DNA from: Gammaproteobacteria bacterium
GTDB lineage: Bacteria > Pseudomonadota > Gammaproteobacteria > JABABF01 > JAHRAO01
Assembly (NCBI GenBank): GCA_020027215.1
Contig: JAHRAO010000045.1
Location: 1 to 34,961 of the forward strand
Direction of reading: 5' to 3'
DNA: 34,961 nt
Part shown: piece after piece, positions 26,870 to 33,805 of the stretch
How the letters are laid out: every line of letters begins with the position of its first letter
Numbering within the stretch: the first letter of the stretch is position 1
Notes under the pieces: generated by a model
The model's database searches: none
Seen by the model: the letters and a program-made list of their open reading frames with translations, nothing else
Told to the model about the DNA's origin: nothing
Position numbers and translations under genes: made by a program

Positions 26870-27193
26870 TTATTGGGACATATTTTTGCGTGCCGCTTCG
26901 GCGCGTAAACGGCGTATTTCTTTGGGATCGATGGTGAGAGGGCGATAAACTTCCACGCGCTCACCTTTTTGCAATACATGTTGACGCGGGTCTTTGATCC
27001 GTTGACCAAAAATACCCATCGGTGCCGTGTCTATATCAATTTCATTGTATTGATCGCGAAGTCCAGATAATTTCACCGCGTCGTATGCAGTGCATCCCAG
27101 CGGGACATTGAAGGCAATAATACTTTGCCGATCAGGCAAGGCATAAGCAACTTCTACCAGAATACGATCTGTATTATTTGCTGTAGTATGCAT
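26870..27193 (-). CDS. rnfH: RnfH family (RatB) ubiquitin-like fold protein
   Basis: This is a 107-residue protein of the RnfH/UPF0125 family. Characteristic blocks are ILVEVAYALPDRQ near the N-terminus, the VPLGCTAYDAVKLSGL helix, IFGQRIKDPRQHVLQKGERVEVYRPL and a basic tail DPKEIRRLRAEAARK. The family has a β-grasp fold. The name comes from rnf operons but the function is not known, and it is usually encoded next to ratA and smpB as here. ATG 27193 is preferred to the GTG at 27199. It overlaps the 3' end of ratA by 20 bp. Confidence 0.93.
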   Translation of the reverse strand: MHTTANNTDRILVEVAYALPDRQSIIAFNVPLGCTAYDAVKLSGLRDQYNEIDIDTAPMGIFGQRIKDPRQHVLQKGERVEVYRPLTIDPKEIRRLRAEAARKNMSQ

Positions 27194-27608
27194 GAGCACG
27201 CTGGCTAAAAACGGTGATTAATTCTTTACCGAGAGCAGGTAACAGTTTTCTACCGATAATATTCGCCAAGAGAGATGGGGTAAAATGGAGCACTAGGCTG
27301 ACACGGCATGCGTTGTTCCCTATAGCGGTAAATTTCCATTGCCCCTGCAAGGTATGAACAAAAGAACTTTCAACGAGTTGGATATCAATAGCCGTATGAT
27401 CATGCCATTGATTGCGGGTCACTAAGCTATGAGACATATTAAGATAAGTTAAATGTAGATGCGCGATCATGTGGTGGTGTGTTTGCTGGAGAATGTGTGC
27501 ACCAGAACAATGTTGAATAAATTCTGGATATTGCCCAATATCATTGACTAACTGGAACATTTCTGACGGAGCACAAGAAACAATAGCGCTATGATTAACA
27601 GTTTGCAT
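27174..27608 (-). CDS. ratA: RatA/COQ10 family START-domain protein
   Basis: This is a 144-residue SRPBCC/START fold protein. Recognisable parts are APSEMFQLVNDIGQYPEFIQHCSGA at the N-terminus, HLTYLNMSHSLVTRN in the middle, and FTPSLLANIIGRKLLPALGKELITVFSQRA at the C-terminus. E. coli RatA was reported to bind 50S subunits and block 70S formation. COQ10 relatives bind ubiquinone, and the family may do so here; sequence cannot decide between them. ATG 27608 is preferred. A GTG at 27617 would bring the start to within 1 bp of the divergent smpB ATG. It is translationally overlapped by rnfH. Confidence 0.93.
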   Translation of the reverse strand: MQTVNHSAIVSCAPSEMFQLVNDIGQYPEFIQHCSGAHILQQTHHHMIAHLHLTYLNMSHSLVTRNQWHDHTAIDIQLVESSFVHTLQGQWKFTAIGNNACRVSLVLHFTPSLLANIIGRKLLPALGKELITVFSQRAHAYYSK

Positions 27609-27618
27609 TGCTGACACT

Positions 27619-28086
27619 ATGAATCAAAACACGAGAAAAAATATCGTCTTAAACAAAAAAATGCGGTTTGATTACCATCTTTTTGATCGGGCGCAAGCGG
27701 GGATATCATTATTAGGCTGGGAAGTAAAAAGTCTAAGAGAAGGTCGGGTGCAATTGGGTAACAGCTATATTCATTTCAGTAATGGTGAAGCATTTTTAGA
27801 AAAGGCGATCATCACGCCATTAATAACTGCGGGGCATAATAAAAATGTCATTCCCGAACGCCGGAGGAAACTATTGTTAACGCGTAAAGAATTGGAGAAA
27901 TTATCTATCGCGACCCAACAAAAAGGTTACAGCTGCGTGTGTATTGGGCTATACTGGAAAAAGCATCTCATTAAGTGTGAAATTGCCCTCGCCCGCGGCA
28001 AAAAATTAGCGGATAAAAGAGACGCATCCAAAAAAAGAGATTGGGAACGCCAGCAACAACACCTACTCAAAAATCAATCGCGCTAA
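27619..28086 (+). CDS. smpB: SsrA (tmRNA)-binding protein SmpB
   Basis: It is a partner of tmRNA in rescue of stalled ribosomes. It has 155 residues, normal for the family. Diagnostic segments are AGISLLGWEVKSLREGRVQL, SNGEAFLEKAIITPL and the basic tail ADKRDASKKRDWERQQ that enters the ribosomal mRNA channel. ATG 27619 is only 10 bp from the ratA ATG on the other strand, so its promoter must lie inside ratA. No tmRNA gene is seen in the window. It converges on the FGE-domain gene with 5 bp between the stops. Confidence 0.97.
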   Translation: MNQNTRKNIVLNKKMRFDYHLFDRAQAGISLLGWEVKSLREGRVQLGNSYIHFSNGEAFLEKAIITPLITAGHNKNVIPERRRKLLLTRKELEKLSIATQQKGYSCVCIGLYWKKHLIKCEIALARGKKLADKRDASKKRDWERQQQHLLKNQSR

Positions 28087-28091
28087 TTGTT

Positions 28092-29012
28092 CTATTGGTG
28101 CGTAATATCACGCACTACGCGAAACCCAACATAATTAGAGCGCAAACCGGGCAATGAAGGACGGCGTGCTGCTGAGCGAGCATCCGTCTGCGTGGATTTC
28201 CAGCTCCCACCCCGTACAACGCGATAGGCGCCCGATTGGGGACCGAGTGGATCAACCGTTTGAGTAGCGTCTTGGTATTGTTGATACCAATCCCTTACCC
28301 ATTCCCAAACATTACCGTGCATATCGTACAGTGCCCATGCATTAGGTATTTTTTTACCGACGACAAAAGGACCTTCCACATTGGAATTGGCATGATACCA
28401 TGCATAACGATGGAGATTAACCGGATTATCATCAAAGTAATAATGAGTGACTGATTCTGCGCGTGCACTATACTCCCATTCCGCCTCACTCGGCAAACGG
28501 TAATTTCCTTTATCATCACTGGGTTTATTTGCGTTCAACCATTGAATAAAATCCATTACATCTCGCCACGAAACATAAGTGACGGCTTGATCGGCTATTT
28601 TATTGGTCGCATTAAACGCGGGGGTCAGCAAATCATTTCTATTCATCGCACTAATAAATGAGCGAAACTGGTTGACGGTAGTCTCGTACTGCCCCATTTG
28701 AATATGGCGTGTAATACGCACTTTATGTTGTGGATATTCATTTGTATTGGCTTGTGGATCTGGGGAACTGTTGCACGGGCACAACATGGATGAAGTGCGC
28801 GGCAGTTGTAAATCGGAAGCCTTACTGGGTAAAGTGTATAAAAAGGCACCACCATTACAGCTCCCCATATGAAATTCACCCTGTTTTATATCAACAAAGC
28901 GCATTCCGATATAATTAGTGAAATCAGCATACGCAAAAGAGCACCATGCTACGACAATAAATGATAAGATTATTTTCATATTCATATTCATTGGGTTATT
29001 ATACATGCTCAT
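28092..29012 (-). CDS. Exported FGE/sulfatase-modifying-factor domain protein
   Basis: It has 306 residues with a signal peptide (MKIILSFIVVAWCSFAYA, preceded by a Met/Asn-rich 11-residue extension). The rest is one FGE-sulfatase (SUMF1-like) domain. It opens with GMRFVDIKQGEFHMGSC, continues with HIQMGQYETTVNQFRSFI, VTYVSWRDVMDFIQWLN, YRLPSEAEWEYSARAES and NVWEWVRDWYQQY, and ends with YRVVRGGSWKSTQTDARSAARR and VGFRVVRD. The domain is a C-lectin-like fold used by formylglycine generators, EgtB-like enzymes and many non-catalytic or unknown proteins. No sulfatase is adjacent, so a formylglycine role is not supported. ATG 29012 has a GGAGAGG ribosome site a few bases upstream. Met codons at 28991, 28985 and 28979 are alternatives. 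Confidence 0.88.
   Translation of the reverse strand: MSMYNNPMNMNMKIILSFIVVAWCSFAYADFTNYIGMRFVDIKQGEFHMGSCNGGAFLYTLPSKASDLQLPRTSSMLCPCNSSPDPQANTNEYPQHKVRITRHIQMGQYETTVNQFRSFISAMNRNDLLTPAFNATNKIADQAVTYVSWRDVMDFIQWLNANKPSDDKGNYRLPSEAEWEYSARAESVTHYYFDDNPVNLHRYAWYHANSNVEGPFVVGKKIPNAWALYDMHGNVWEWVRDWYQQYQDATQTVDPLGPQSGAYRVVRGGSWKSTQTDARSAARRPSLPGLRSNYVGFRVVRDITHQ
28908..28915 (+). promoter_or_regulatory. Possible -10 element for the pseudopilin-like lipoprotein gene
   Basis: GATATAAT (TATAAT 28910-28915) lies inside the 5' coding part of the opposite FGE gene, 90 bp before ATG 29005. There is no clear -35. The octamer is the same as at other putative promoters of this window. Confidence 0.25.
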
Positions 29013-29493
29013 GAACCTCTCCGATTATATTTCTTATAAAAGTCAATTCGTTTTATACACATTATTTATTGTCTGCATATGCTCCTGCAAGTCTTCTGAC
29101 GATCAAAACGCCCGCCAAGTCGCCCGCGATATTATCCATATCCAGCGCGCTAGTCTATTGTACTATAATGATAACAATACATGGCCGACTACTCTCAATA
29201 CCTTACTCAATACAGGCTACTTAAACCATAATTGGCAACCACTCAATCCCTGGGGGATTCCTTATGCTTTACAATTTGGCAAGCGCTTTTTAATTATTTC
29301 TTCTACAGTACCCGCAGAAAACCATTTTCACCATATTAAACGCTATATCAATGGCGCACAACTAAAAGAAAACAACCAATTTTGGGTGCCCGTCAATGTC
29401 CCGCAAGCACCACAAGCGCCTATAAAAGAGGCGGCAAAGAAAACCCTTGACATTAAATCTAACATCCGTCATTTAATCACCCCGCCACCATAA
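29005..29493 (+). CDS. Small lipoprotein with pseudopilin (GspG/PilE)-like head region
   Basis: The product is 162 residues from ATG 29005 (160 if ATG 29011 is used). The N-terminus has one hydrophobic segment ending in a lipobox-like ICSC (Cys28). Downstream, RDIIHIQRASLLYYNDNNTWPTTLNTLLNTGYL and NPWGIPYAL follow the pattern of the α-C-terminus and β-region of type II/IV pseudopilins (x-Y-x-x-D-N-x-x-W/Y-P-T, DPWGxPY). The class III prepilin leader and the Glu5 helix of true pilins are absent. The C-terminus is Pro/Ala-rich. It may be a lipidated accessory of the pilus-like locus that begins on the other side of the terminator, which is inference. Its start overlaps the divergent FGE start by 8 bp. 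Confidence 0.6.
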   Translation: MLMNLSDYISYKSQFVLYTLFIVCICSCKSSDDQNARQVARDIIHIQRASLLYYNDNNTWPTTLNTLLNTGYLNHNWQPLNPWGIPYALQFGKRFLIISSTVPAENHFHHIKRYINGAQLKENNQFWVPVNVPQAPQAPIKEAAKKTLDIKSNIRHLITPPP

Positions 29494-29495
29494 AA

Positions 29496-29529
29496 AAATG
29501 CCTCAATCGGGTTGTGAATTGAGGCATTT
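29496..29529. terminator. Strong bidirectional terminator
   Basis: AAATGCCTCAAT (29496-29507) and ATTGAGGCATTT (29518-29529) form a perfect 12-bp stem with a 10-nt loop. A run of A on the left gives a U tail for minus-strand RNA. It lies between the convergent lipoprotein gene and the pilus-like operon. Confidence 0.85.
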
Positions 29530-29553
29530 ATGATGAAAGCAGAGGAAGGACAA

Positions 29554-30126
29554 TCAGAAGTTGAGATCGTCCTCTTCATTAGAAATTTGTTGTGCTGGTG
29601 CAGTTTGTTCTTGCGGAAACTGCTGCTGTGGGAATTGTTGTTCTTGCGGAAATTGTTGCTGCTGTGGGAATTGTTGTTCTTGCGGAAATTGTTGCTGTTG
29701 TGGGAACTGCTGCTGTTGTGGGAACTGCTGCTGTTGCGGGAACTGCTGCTGTTGCGATGGGAATTGTTGCGGTGCGGAGCAACTCGCGCGCAATTGTGCG
29801 AGTTCTTGTTGTTGTGCCTGCAACTGCACATTTTTCTCTTCCAATGATTGACTCACCACTCCCGGAAAGCTTTCTACATCTGACACCAGATCGCCAGCCC
29901 TACCACTACAATCTAAACGACCAGAAGAGAGGACAGAACAGCCACCAATCACATCGCCAACCGAAGCGACCACAAAAATGCCTTTGACTTTATAGACATA
30001 ACGGCTACCAGATTTACCAACTGCAACTATTTCAGCTTCGGCAAATACACTTTGCGTACACAAAATGACACCTAATCCACAAAAAAATCCGACTGCTATT
30101 TTGATATAATTATTAATAGATTTCAT
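29554..30126 (-). CDS. Exported protein with small β domain, coiled coil and QFPQQQ repeat tail (pilus-locus protein)
   Basis: It has 190 residues. The signal peptide is MKSINNYIKIAVGFFCGLGVILCTQSVFA. A compact Gly/Val-rich domain follows (EIVAVGKSGSRYVYKVKGIF…GDVIGGCSVL…LDC) with two Cys that could pair. It is vaguely like the C-terminal HR/PilP-type domains that dock on secretins. A short coiled coil (SLEEKNVQLQAQQQELAQLR) leads into about nine QFPQQQ hexapeptides and an acidic end (NEEDDLNF). ATG 30126 is chosen over the upstream frame because AGAAGG lies 4 nt before it and the signal peptide begins there. It is the last gene of the minus-strand secretin operon. The function is unknown; a periplasmic assembly or spacer role is inferred from the neighbours. 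Confidence 0.65.
   Translation of the reverse strand: MKSINNYIKIAVGFFCGLGVILCTQSVFAEAEIVAVGKSGSRYVYKVKGIFVVASVGDVIGGCSVLSSGRLDCSGRAGDLVSDVESFPGVVSQSLEEKNVQLQAQQQELAQLRASCSAPQQFPSQQQQFPQQQQFPQQQQFPQQQQFPQEQQFPQQQQFPQEQQFPQQQFPQEQTAPAQQISNEEDDLNF
29602..29769 (-). repeat. 18-bp minisatellite encoding QFPQQQ
   Basis: About nine head-to-tail 18-bp units encode Q-F-P-Q-[QE]-Q with small variations (one unit is shortened to QFPQQ, and some have Glu in place of Gln). The unit is a multiple of three, so copy-number change alters protein length without frameshift. Confidence 0.9.
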
Positions 30127-30219
30127 CAACCCTTCTCTTTCTGTCAAACCAATGCTCCACAAATTAATTAGAAAATTCCTTTGTAGAAGCCATCACACTA
30201 TCGTTTTATAAGCGTCTCA

Positions 30220-30849
30220 TTATGAGCCGGGTGCAGTTCCCGAGCCCTCACTGTCATCGCCTGTTGTTACTTTTTTCACTTCTGCATTGTACACTAGGCG
30301 CAATACTCGCTTAGAATCATTGTCAATATCCCTCAACACCACTCTATCCGTTTCAATAGAATCAACCACATATTCATTAAACTCATCTCCTTTTTCTACC
30401 ACTTGTACTTGCCCTTGTATTTTAAGCAATGCCGCTCCAGCAGAATAGTTAATGGCAAAGACGCTATAGTTCATTGCATTTGTCAAAGCGGCTTCCACAT
30501 TATTAGTTGGAGAAAATGCATTAGAATCGGTGTTTTCTAACTGAGCAATATCTCGGCGCAATTCGGCACGCAATTTTCTTTTTTTGAGGGATACCATGTC
30601 CTCCAAAAATTTATCATCGTCACCAAACTGTTTCACCAATTCGGGGTTTAAGCGGTCACTAGTCGAGACATCACGTTTACCGCTGAAAGCATCGACGCGT
30701 TGATGTAGCCGATCAACGCTTTCTTGCATCGTCGCTATATTATGCAATAATATATCCATATCACCACCCCGTCCACCTACAACGAGGTAAGAAACCAATA
30801 TGGCAACTATTACAGCTACCAGTGAATATAATGCCATTTGTAAATTCAT
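30220..30849 (-). CDS. Inner-membrane pilus-locus protein with PilP/GspC-like end
   Basis: The 209 residues have one N-terminal membrane segment (MALYSLVAVIVAILVSYLVVG). A long helical, charged region follows (about 30-125; MQESVDRLHQRVDAF, LKKRKLRAELRRDIAQLE). The C-terminal β part is ALLKIQGQVQVVEKGDEFNEYVVDSIETDRVVLRD. The order 'G-D-x-x-x-x-Y-V-V-x-S-I-x-x-D-x-V-V-L' is like the homology region of GspC/PilP proteins that contact the secretin N-domains. That resemblance is weak and unverified. Position downstream of the secretin in one operon supports an assembly role. The tail is Gly/Ser/Asp-rich. Confidence 0.6.
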   Translation of the reverse strand: MNLQMALYSLVAVIVAILVSYLVVGGRGGDMDILLHNIATMQESVDRLHQRVDAFSGKRDVSTSDRLNPELVKQFGDDDKFLEDMVSLKKRKLRAELRRDIAQLENTDSNAFSPTNNVEAALTNAMNYSVFAINYSAGAALLKIQGQVQVVEKGDEFNEYVVDSIETDRVVLRDIDNDSKRVLRLVYNAEVKKVTTGDDSEGSGTAPGS

Positions 30850-30894
30850 TAAATTACTCTACTTTTCTTAATTTTAAAAAAAATTCGCATCGGT

Positions 30895-31425
30895 TTAATT
30901 GAGTTCTACCCCAGCAACTGATTCAATTTTTGATCCGTATAATCTCACCATTATGATCATTTTATTTTCATCCGCCTCTATTTTATTAATAGCAAGAAAT
31001 CTATTATACTCACTGGATACATGTTTCAATATATATATCTGTTGGTATATATCGCCAGTCACAGTCACAATGGCATCCTGATACAACCCGATACGATCCA
31101 TATGCCAATTCTGCCCTGCAATGGGTTGTAACATTCCTACTGTATTCTCTTCGGCACCTTCTTCGGTCTCTCCCCATTCAATTTCCACATCAGCAGCATC
31201 TAAATTTTTAACGACCGAAAAATATATTTTATTATGTTCCAGTGCAAGTAATGGTGAAATAGGCAAATCTTGCAATTCGCTATAAAGTAAGCGATCAGAA
31301 GCGTAAATGCGTTCCGATTGATCCATATTAAATCCTCTATTGATCTGATACACCGCACCCACTAATAACAAGATCGCGCCGGCAATATAAACTATGCTGA
31401 GGACTGGCTGGTATTTTGTATTCAT
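30895..31425 (-). CDS. Single-pass membrane protein of the secretin operon, unrecognised
   Basis: The 176 residues start with a membrane segment at about 8-28 (VLSIVYIAGAILLLVGAVYQI). The presumably periplasmic region contains an acidic stretch EIEWGETEEGAEENT and two β-rich parts (YFSVVKNL, DAIVTVTGDIYQQIYIL) and ends MIIMVRLYGSKIES. I do not recognise the family. ATG 31425 has GAGG 8 nt upstream. Its membrane topology and position between the secretin and the PilP/GspC-like gene suggest an inner-membrane assembly subunit. Confidence 0.6.
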   Translation of the reverse strand: MNTKYQPVLSIVYIAGAILLLVGAVYQINRGFNMDQSERIYASDRLLYSELQDLPISPLLALEHNKIYFSVVKNLDAADVEIEWGETEEGAEENTVGMLQPIAGQNWHMDRIGLYQDAIVTVTGDIYQQIYILKHVSSEYNRFLAINKIEADENKMIIMVRLYGSKIESVAGVELN

Positions 31426-31472
31426 TACTTGATCCTCAAACGGCTACTGCACTGGCTATATAATAACGCATT

Positions 31473-31871
31473 TTAATTAAACGCGACATTCATCCAACCA
31501 TCTTTCGCATATACATCTGCATAATTAATAATATCCCGCACATGCACTAATGGATCGGAGCCAGCATTACTAATCTTTAATTGCAAAATATTATCTTGAT
31601 AACGATATCCCGTAATATTTCCGTCGGGAAGACGATTGGACACTCTCAGCAAAGTTGACGCAACTAATGGGTGAATGCCATTATTTTTAATAATTTCACC
31701 CGCTTTGAGTTGCAAATGGCGATTGAGCTCCATTGTAAATTGCCGTGCTGTTTCTTGTTCGGACGTTATTTTACTAACTTGGTAATAATGAAAAATCCAG
31801 AGTAAAGCGTAGATAATCAACAACGCAATTAAGAAGCGCTTAGACAAATCATATATCGCGACCCAATTCAT
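31473..31871 (-). CDS. Small single-pass membrane protein of the secretin operon (PilM-of-type-IVb size class)
   Basis: It has 132 residues with one membrane helix at about 9-27 (KRFLIALLIIYALLWIFHY). The soluble region has a helix (TARQFTMELNRHLQLKAGEII) and a β-like end (ITGYRYQDNILQLKISN…DGWMNVAFN). Size and topology resemble the small PilM protein encoded beside the PilN secretin in R64-type pilus loci, but I see no decisive motif. ATG 31871 is chosen because AAAGG lies about 8 nt upstream, while the longer frame would need a TTG at 31892. It lies 37 bp after the secretin gene. Confidence 0.6.
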   Translation of the reverse strand: MNWVAIYDLSKRFLIALLIIYALLWIFHYYQVSKITSEQETARQFTMELNRHLQLKAGEIIKNNGIHPLVASTLLRVSNRLPDGNITGYRYQDNILQLKISNAGSDPLVHVRDIINYADVYAKDGWMNVAFN

Positions 31872-31908
31872 TATGAATACCTTTCTTCTCAATCCTTCCT
31901 ACGATTTA

Positions 31909-33714
31909 TTACCAAGCAACTTCCAACAGCAATGCAAATTCAGTAATACGGCGCTCTTTTTTGATATTCCTAAATAGAGATCCTAAAATTGGAATATCGC
32001 CGATAATTGGAACAACTGCGCGTTCATCTGATTCTCTTTCGGACATCAATCCACCTAAAATCAAGCTTTCGCCATTTTTAATGGACACAACTGTCTGTGT
32101 TTGCTTCATGCTGATATGTGGCGCTTCCACGGTATTGTTCCCATTTTGAATATTGCGCAAGGTTTGCAAAGTGGTCAACTCCGGAGAAACATATAAAATA
32201 GCTTCTTCTTCCGAAACAATATGTGGCAAGACATAAAAGCCCAATCCAGTTTGGAGCGGTTGCACAATAATAGAGTTCGTAATACTCGCCGAAGATGTTG
32301 TGGAGGTATACGCCTGCGCTACATAGGACACTGTTTCGCCGACTAACAAAGAACCGACTGCGCCATTATTCACTACTAAAGAGGGGCGGCTGACCACTCG
32401 AACATCGCCATAGCTACGCAGTGCTCTAATAAAGAGATTAAACACTTCACTCCCCGAAGTGCTGCGAGTATTTAAGGTTAAAATGTTGCTCTGAGTGCTG
32501 ACATTGGTGAAAGCATTGTCACGGTTAAGCACGCCCTCGGCCACACCGAGTGAATTCAGAGTAACACCTTGTCCAAGATTTTGACCAATCGTCATAGCAC
32601 CGGCAACATTTTGAGCGACATTACGCCAATCTACACCAAATTGTTTACCGTCATCTAAGTCAATTTCAGTAATGACGCCGCGAATACGCACCGAACGGCG
32701 CAATTTACGGTTAATGCGATCCAAAAATTCTCCGATACGGTCAACGACATCCGCACGATCACGCACCCATATTGAGCCAACTTCTGGATGAATCACCAAT
32801 TTTCCATTATCGGTCAAAAAGCCTTCCAATGTATCGGATATATTTTTCATGCTGGCGCTTTCGCCGTAAGCCATCGCCAAACTCGTTGAAGCAGATACAC
32901 CACCTTCTACATCGAATCGCGTCCCTTCGCGAGACAATCCCGCTGAAGTCGTGGTCGTTTGACTCTTGGGCGCACGCGCTTCTCGTGTAGAGCGAATTTC
33001 AAAAGCCTGTTCTAATAGAGGGAAGTTAATGTCAAACATCCTTTCTTGATCGCGATATATCACATAGGTACGATTATCACGTTTCCAAAACAGACCTATA
33101 GGCGCCAATAAACGATCTAAAGCCGATTCCAGCGGTACACGCTCAAACTGAGCATTGAGTAAATCTTCCAAATGCTCGCCTGCACCATCACGAATGATAT
33201 AGGGTATATCAATTGAACCCAGCATAGTGCTCAAGACAATATGCAACGGCTGTTTGAATGCCCTAAATGTAATCTGCTTTTGCTTCTCAACACGAATGCC
33301 ATGCGTTTTCTTAAGATACAACAGCCCTACTGGACGCAAGACCATAGTCAGTGCTTCTTCTACGGAAGCATTTTCGACATTAATTGACACTTTAGCACGG
33401 GTATCTACTCCATTACCCCATTCAATATCGCTGATAATCAACGGCAATACATCGGATAAAGGTTCATTAAAAAGAGTCAATGAAACGCCTTTCTTCAACT
33501 CTGCTGCGGAATCCACTACTGCACCAGCGCGAATTTGCCCCGCAGGAGTATCCCCCGCGTGACGCGCATCGGTCCGCACTTGTGTAAAAGCATCATCTAC
33601 TTCCGATGCCAACACGGCAGGTCTCACCACTTCGGCACATCCACTAAGAAGAATGAGTAATGGAAAGACCACACTCACAACACATTTACTCAATTTACAC
33701 AGAATATCATTCAT
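31909..33714 (-). CDS. Outer-membrane lipoprotein secretin, type IVb pilus (PilN/MshL-like)
   Basis: It forms the outer-membrane ring channel of a type IV pilus or type II-like system. The signal peptide ends in lipobox LLSGC (Cys about 26). Two N-terminal secretin/STN-like modules follow, each with an 'EALxxxLxPxGLxxxxxxxxxxV' pattern (EEALTMVLRPVGLLYLKK and ESALDRLLAPIGLFWKRD). An N-domain has IWVRDRADVVDRIGEFLDRINRKL. The C-terminal secretin domain contains VDWRNVAQN, VVSRPSLVVNNG and the signature GESLILGGL…VPIIGDIPILGSLFR. The 602-residue length and the lipidation fit the PilN/BfpB/MshL group rather than type IVa PilQ. ATG 33714 is used; ATG 33726 is equally possible. A separate extended -10 promoter lies just upstream. 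The operon's ATPase and platform protein are not in the window. Confidence 0.9.
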   Translation of the reverse strand: MNDILCKLSKCVVSVVFPLLILLSGCAEVVRPAVLASEVDDAFTQVRTDARHAGDTPAGQIRAGAVVDSAAELKKGVSLTLFNEPLSDVLPLIISDIEWGNGVDTRAKVSINVENASVEEALTMVLRPVGLLYLKKTHGIRVEKQKQITFRAFKQPLHIVLSTMLGSIDIPYIIRDGAGEHLEDLLNAQFERVPLESALDRLLAPIGLFWKRDNRTYVIYRDQERMFDINFPLLEQAFEIRSTREARAPKSQTTTTSAGLSREGTRFDVEGGVSASTSLAMAYGESASMKNISDTLEGFLTDNGKLVIHPEVGSIWVRDRADVVDRIGEFLDRINRKLRRSVRIRGVITEIDLDDGKQFGVDWRNVAQNVAGAMTIGQNLGQGVTLNSLGVAEGVLNRDNAFTNVSTQSNILTLNTRSTSGSEVFNLFIRALRSYGDVRVVSRPSLVVNNGAVGSLLVGETVSYVAQAYTSTTSSASITNSIIVQPLQTGLGFYVLPHIVSEEEAILYVSPELTTLQTLRNIQNGNNTVEAPHISMKQTQTVVSIKNGESLILGGLMSERESDERAVVPIIGDIPILGSLFRNIKKERRITEFALLLEVAW

Positions 33715-33777
33715 AATACTGCCCATTAACGTTAATAATTAAAACATCCGAGTTTTTGCCTTCGCAAATATTCGGTC

Positions 33778-33785
33778 ATTATATC
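33778..33785 (-). promoter_or_regulatory. Putative extended -10 promoter of the secretin gene
   Basis: On the minus strand TGTGATATAAT (TATAAT 33783-33778) lies 64 bp before ATG 33714, in the gap after the upstream gene. The TGn extension can compensate for the lack of a good -35. The same octamer precedes four other genes here. Confidence 0.45.
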
Positions 33786-33805
33786 ACAAAATAAAAGAAT
33801 CACTG

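Noticed and set aside
28092-29012. Formylglycine-generating enzyme or ergothioneine EgtB assignment for the FGE-domain protein
   Set aside because: No sulfatase or partner gene is nearby and the domain alone does not distinguish enzymatic from non-enzymatic members.
29561-29851. Plus-strand frame encoding a striking Cys-rich CCGNCC repeat protein
   Set aside because: It is the antisense of the QFPQQQ repeat coding region. The minus-strand gene has a ribosome site and signal peptide, and this frame has neither.
30103-30110. Another GATATAAT on the plus strand
   Set aside because: It lies inside the signal-peptide coding part of a minus-strand gene, and no plus-strand gene follows.
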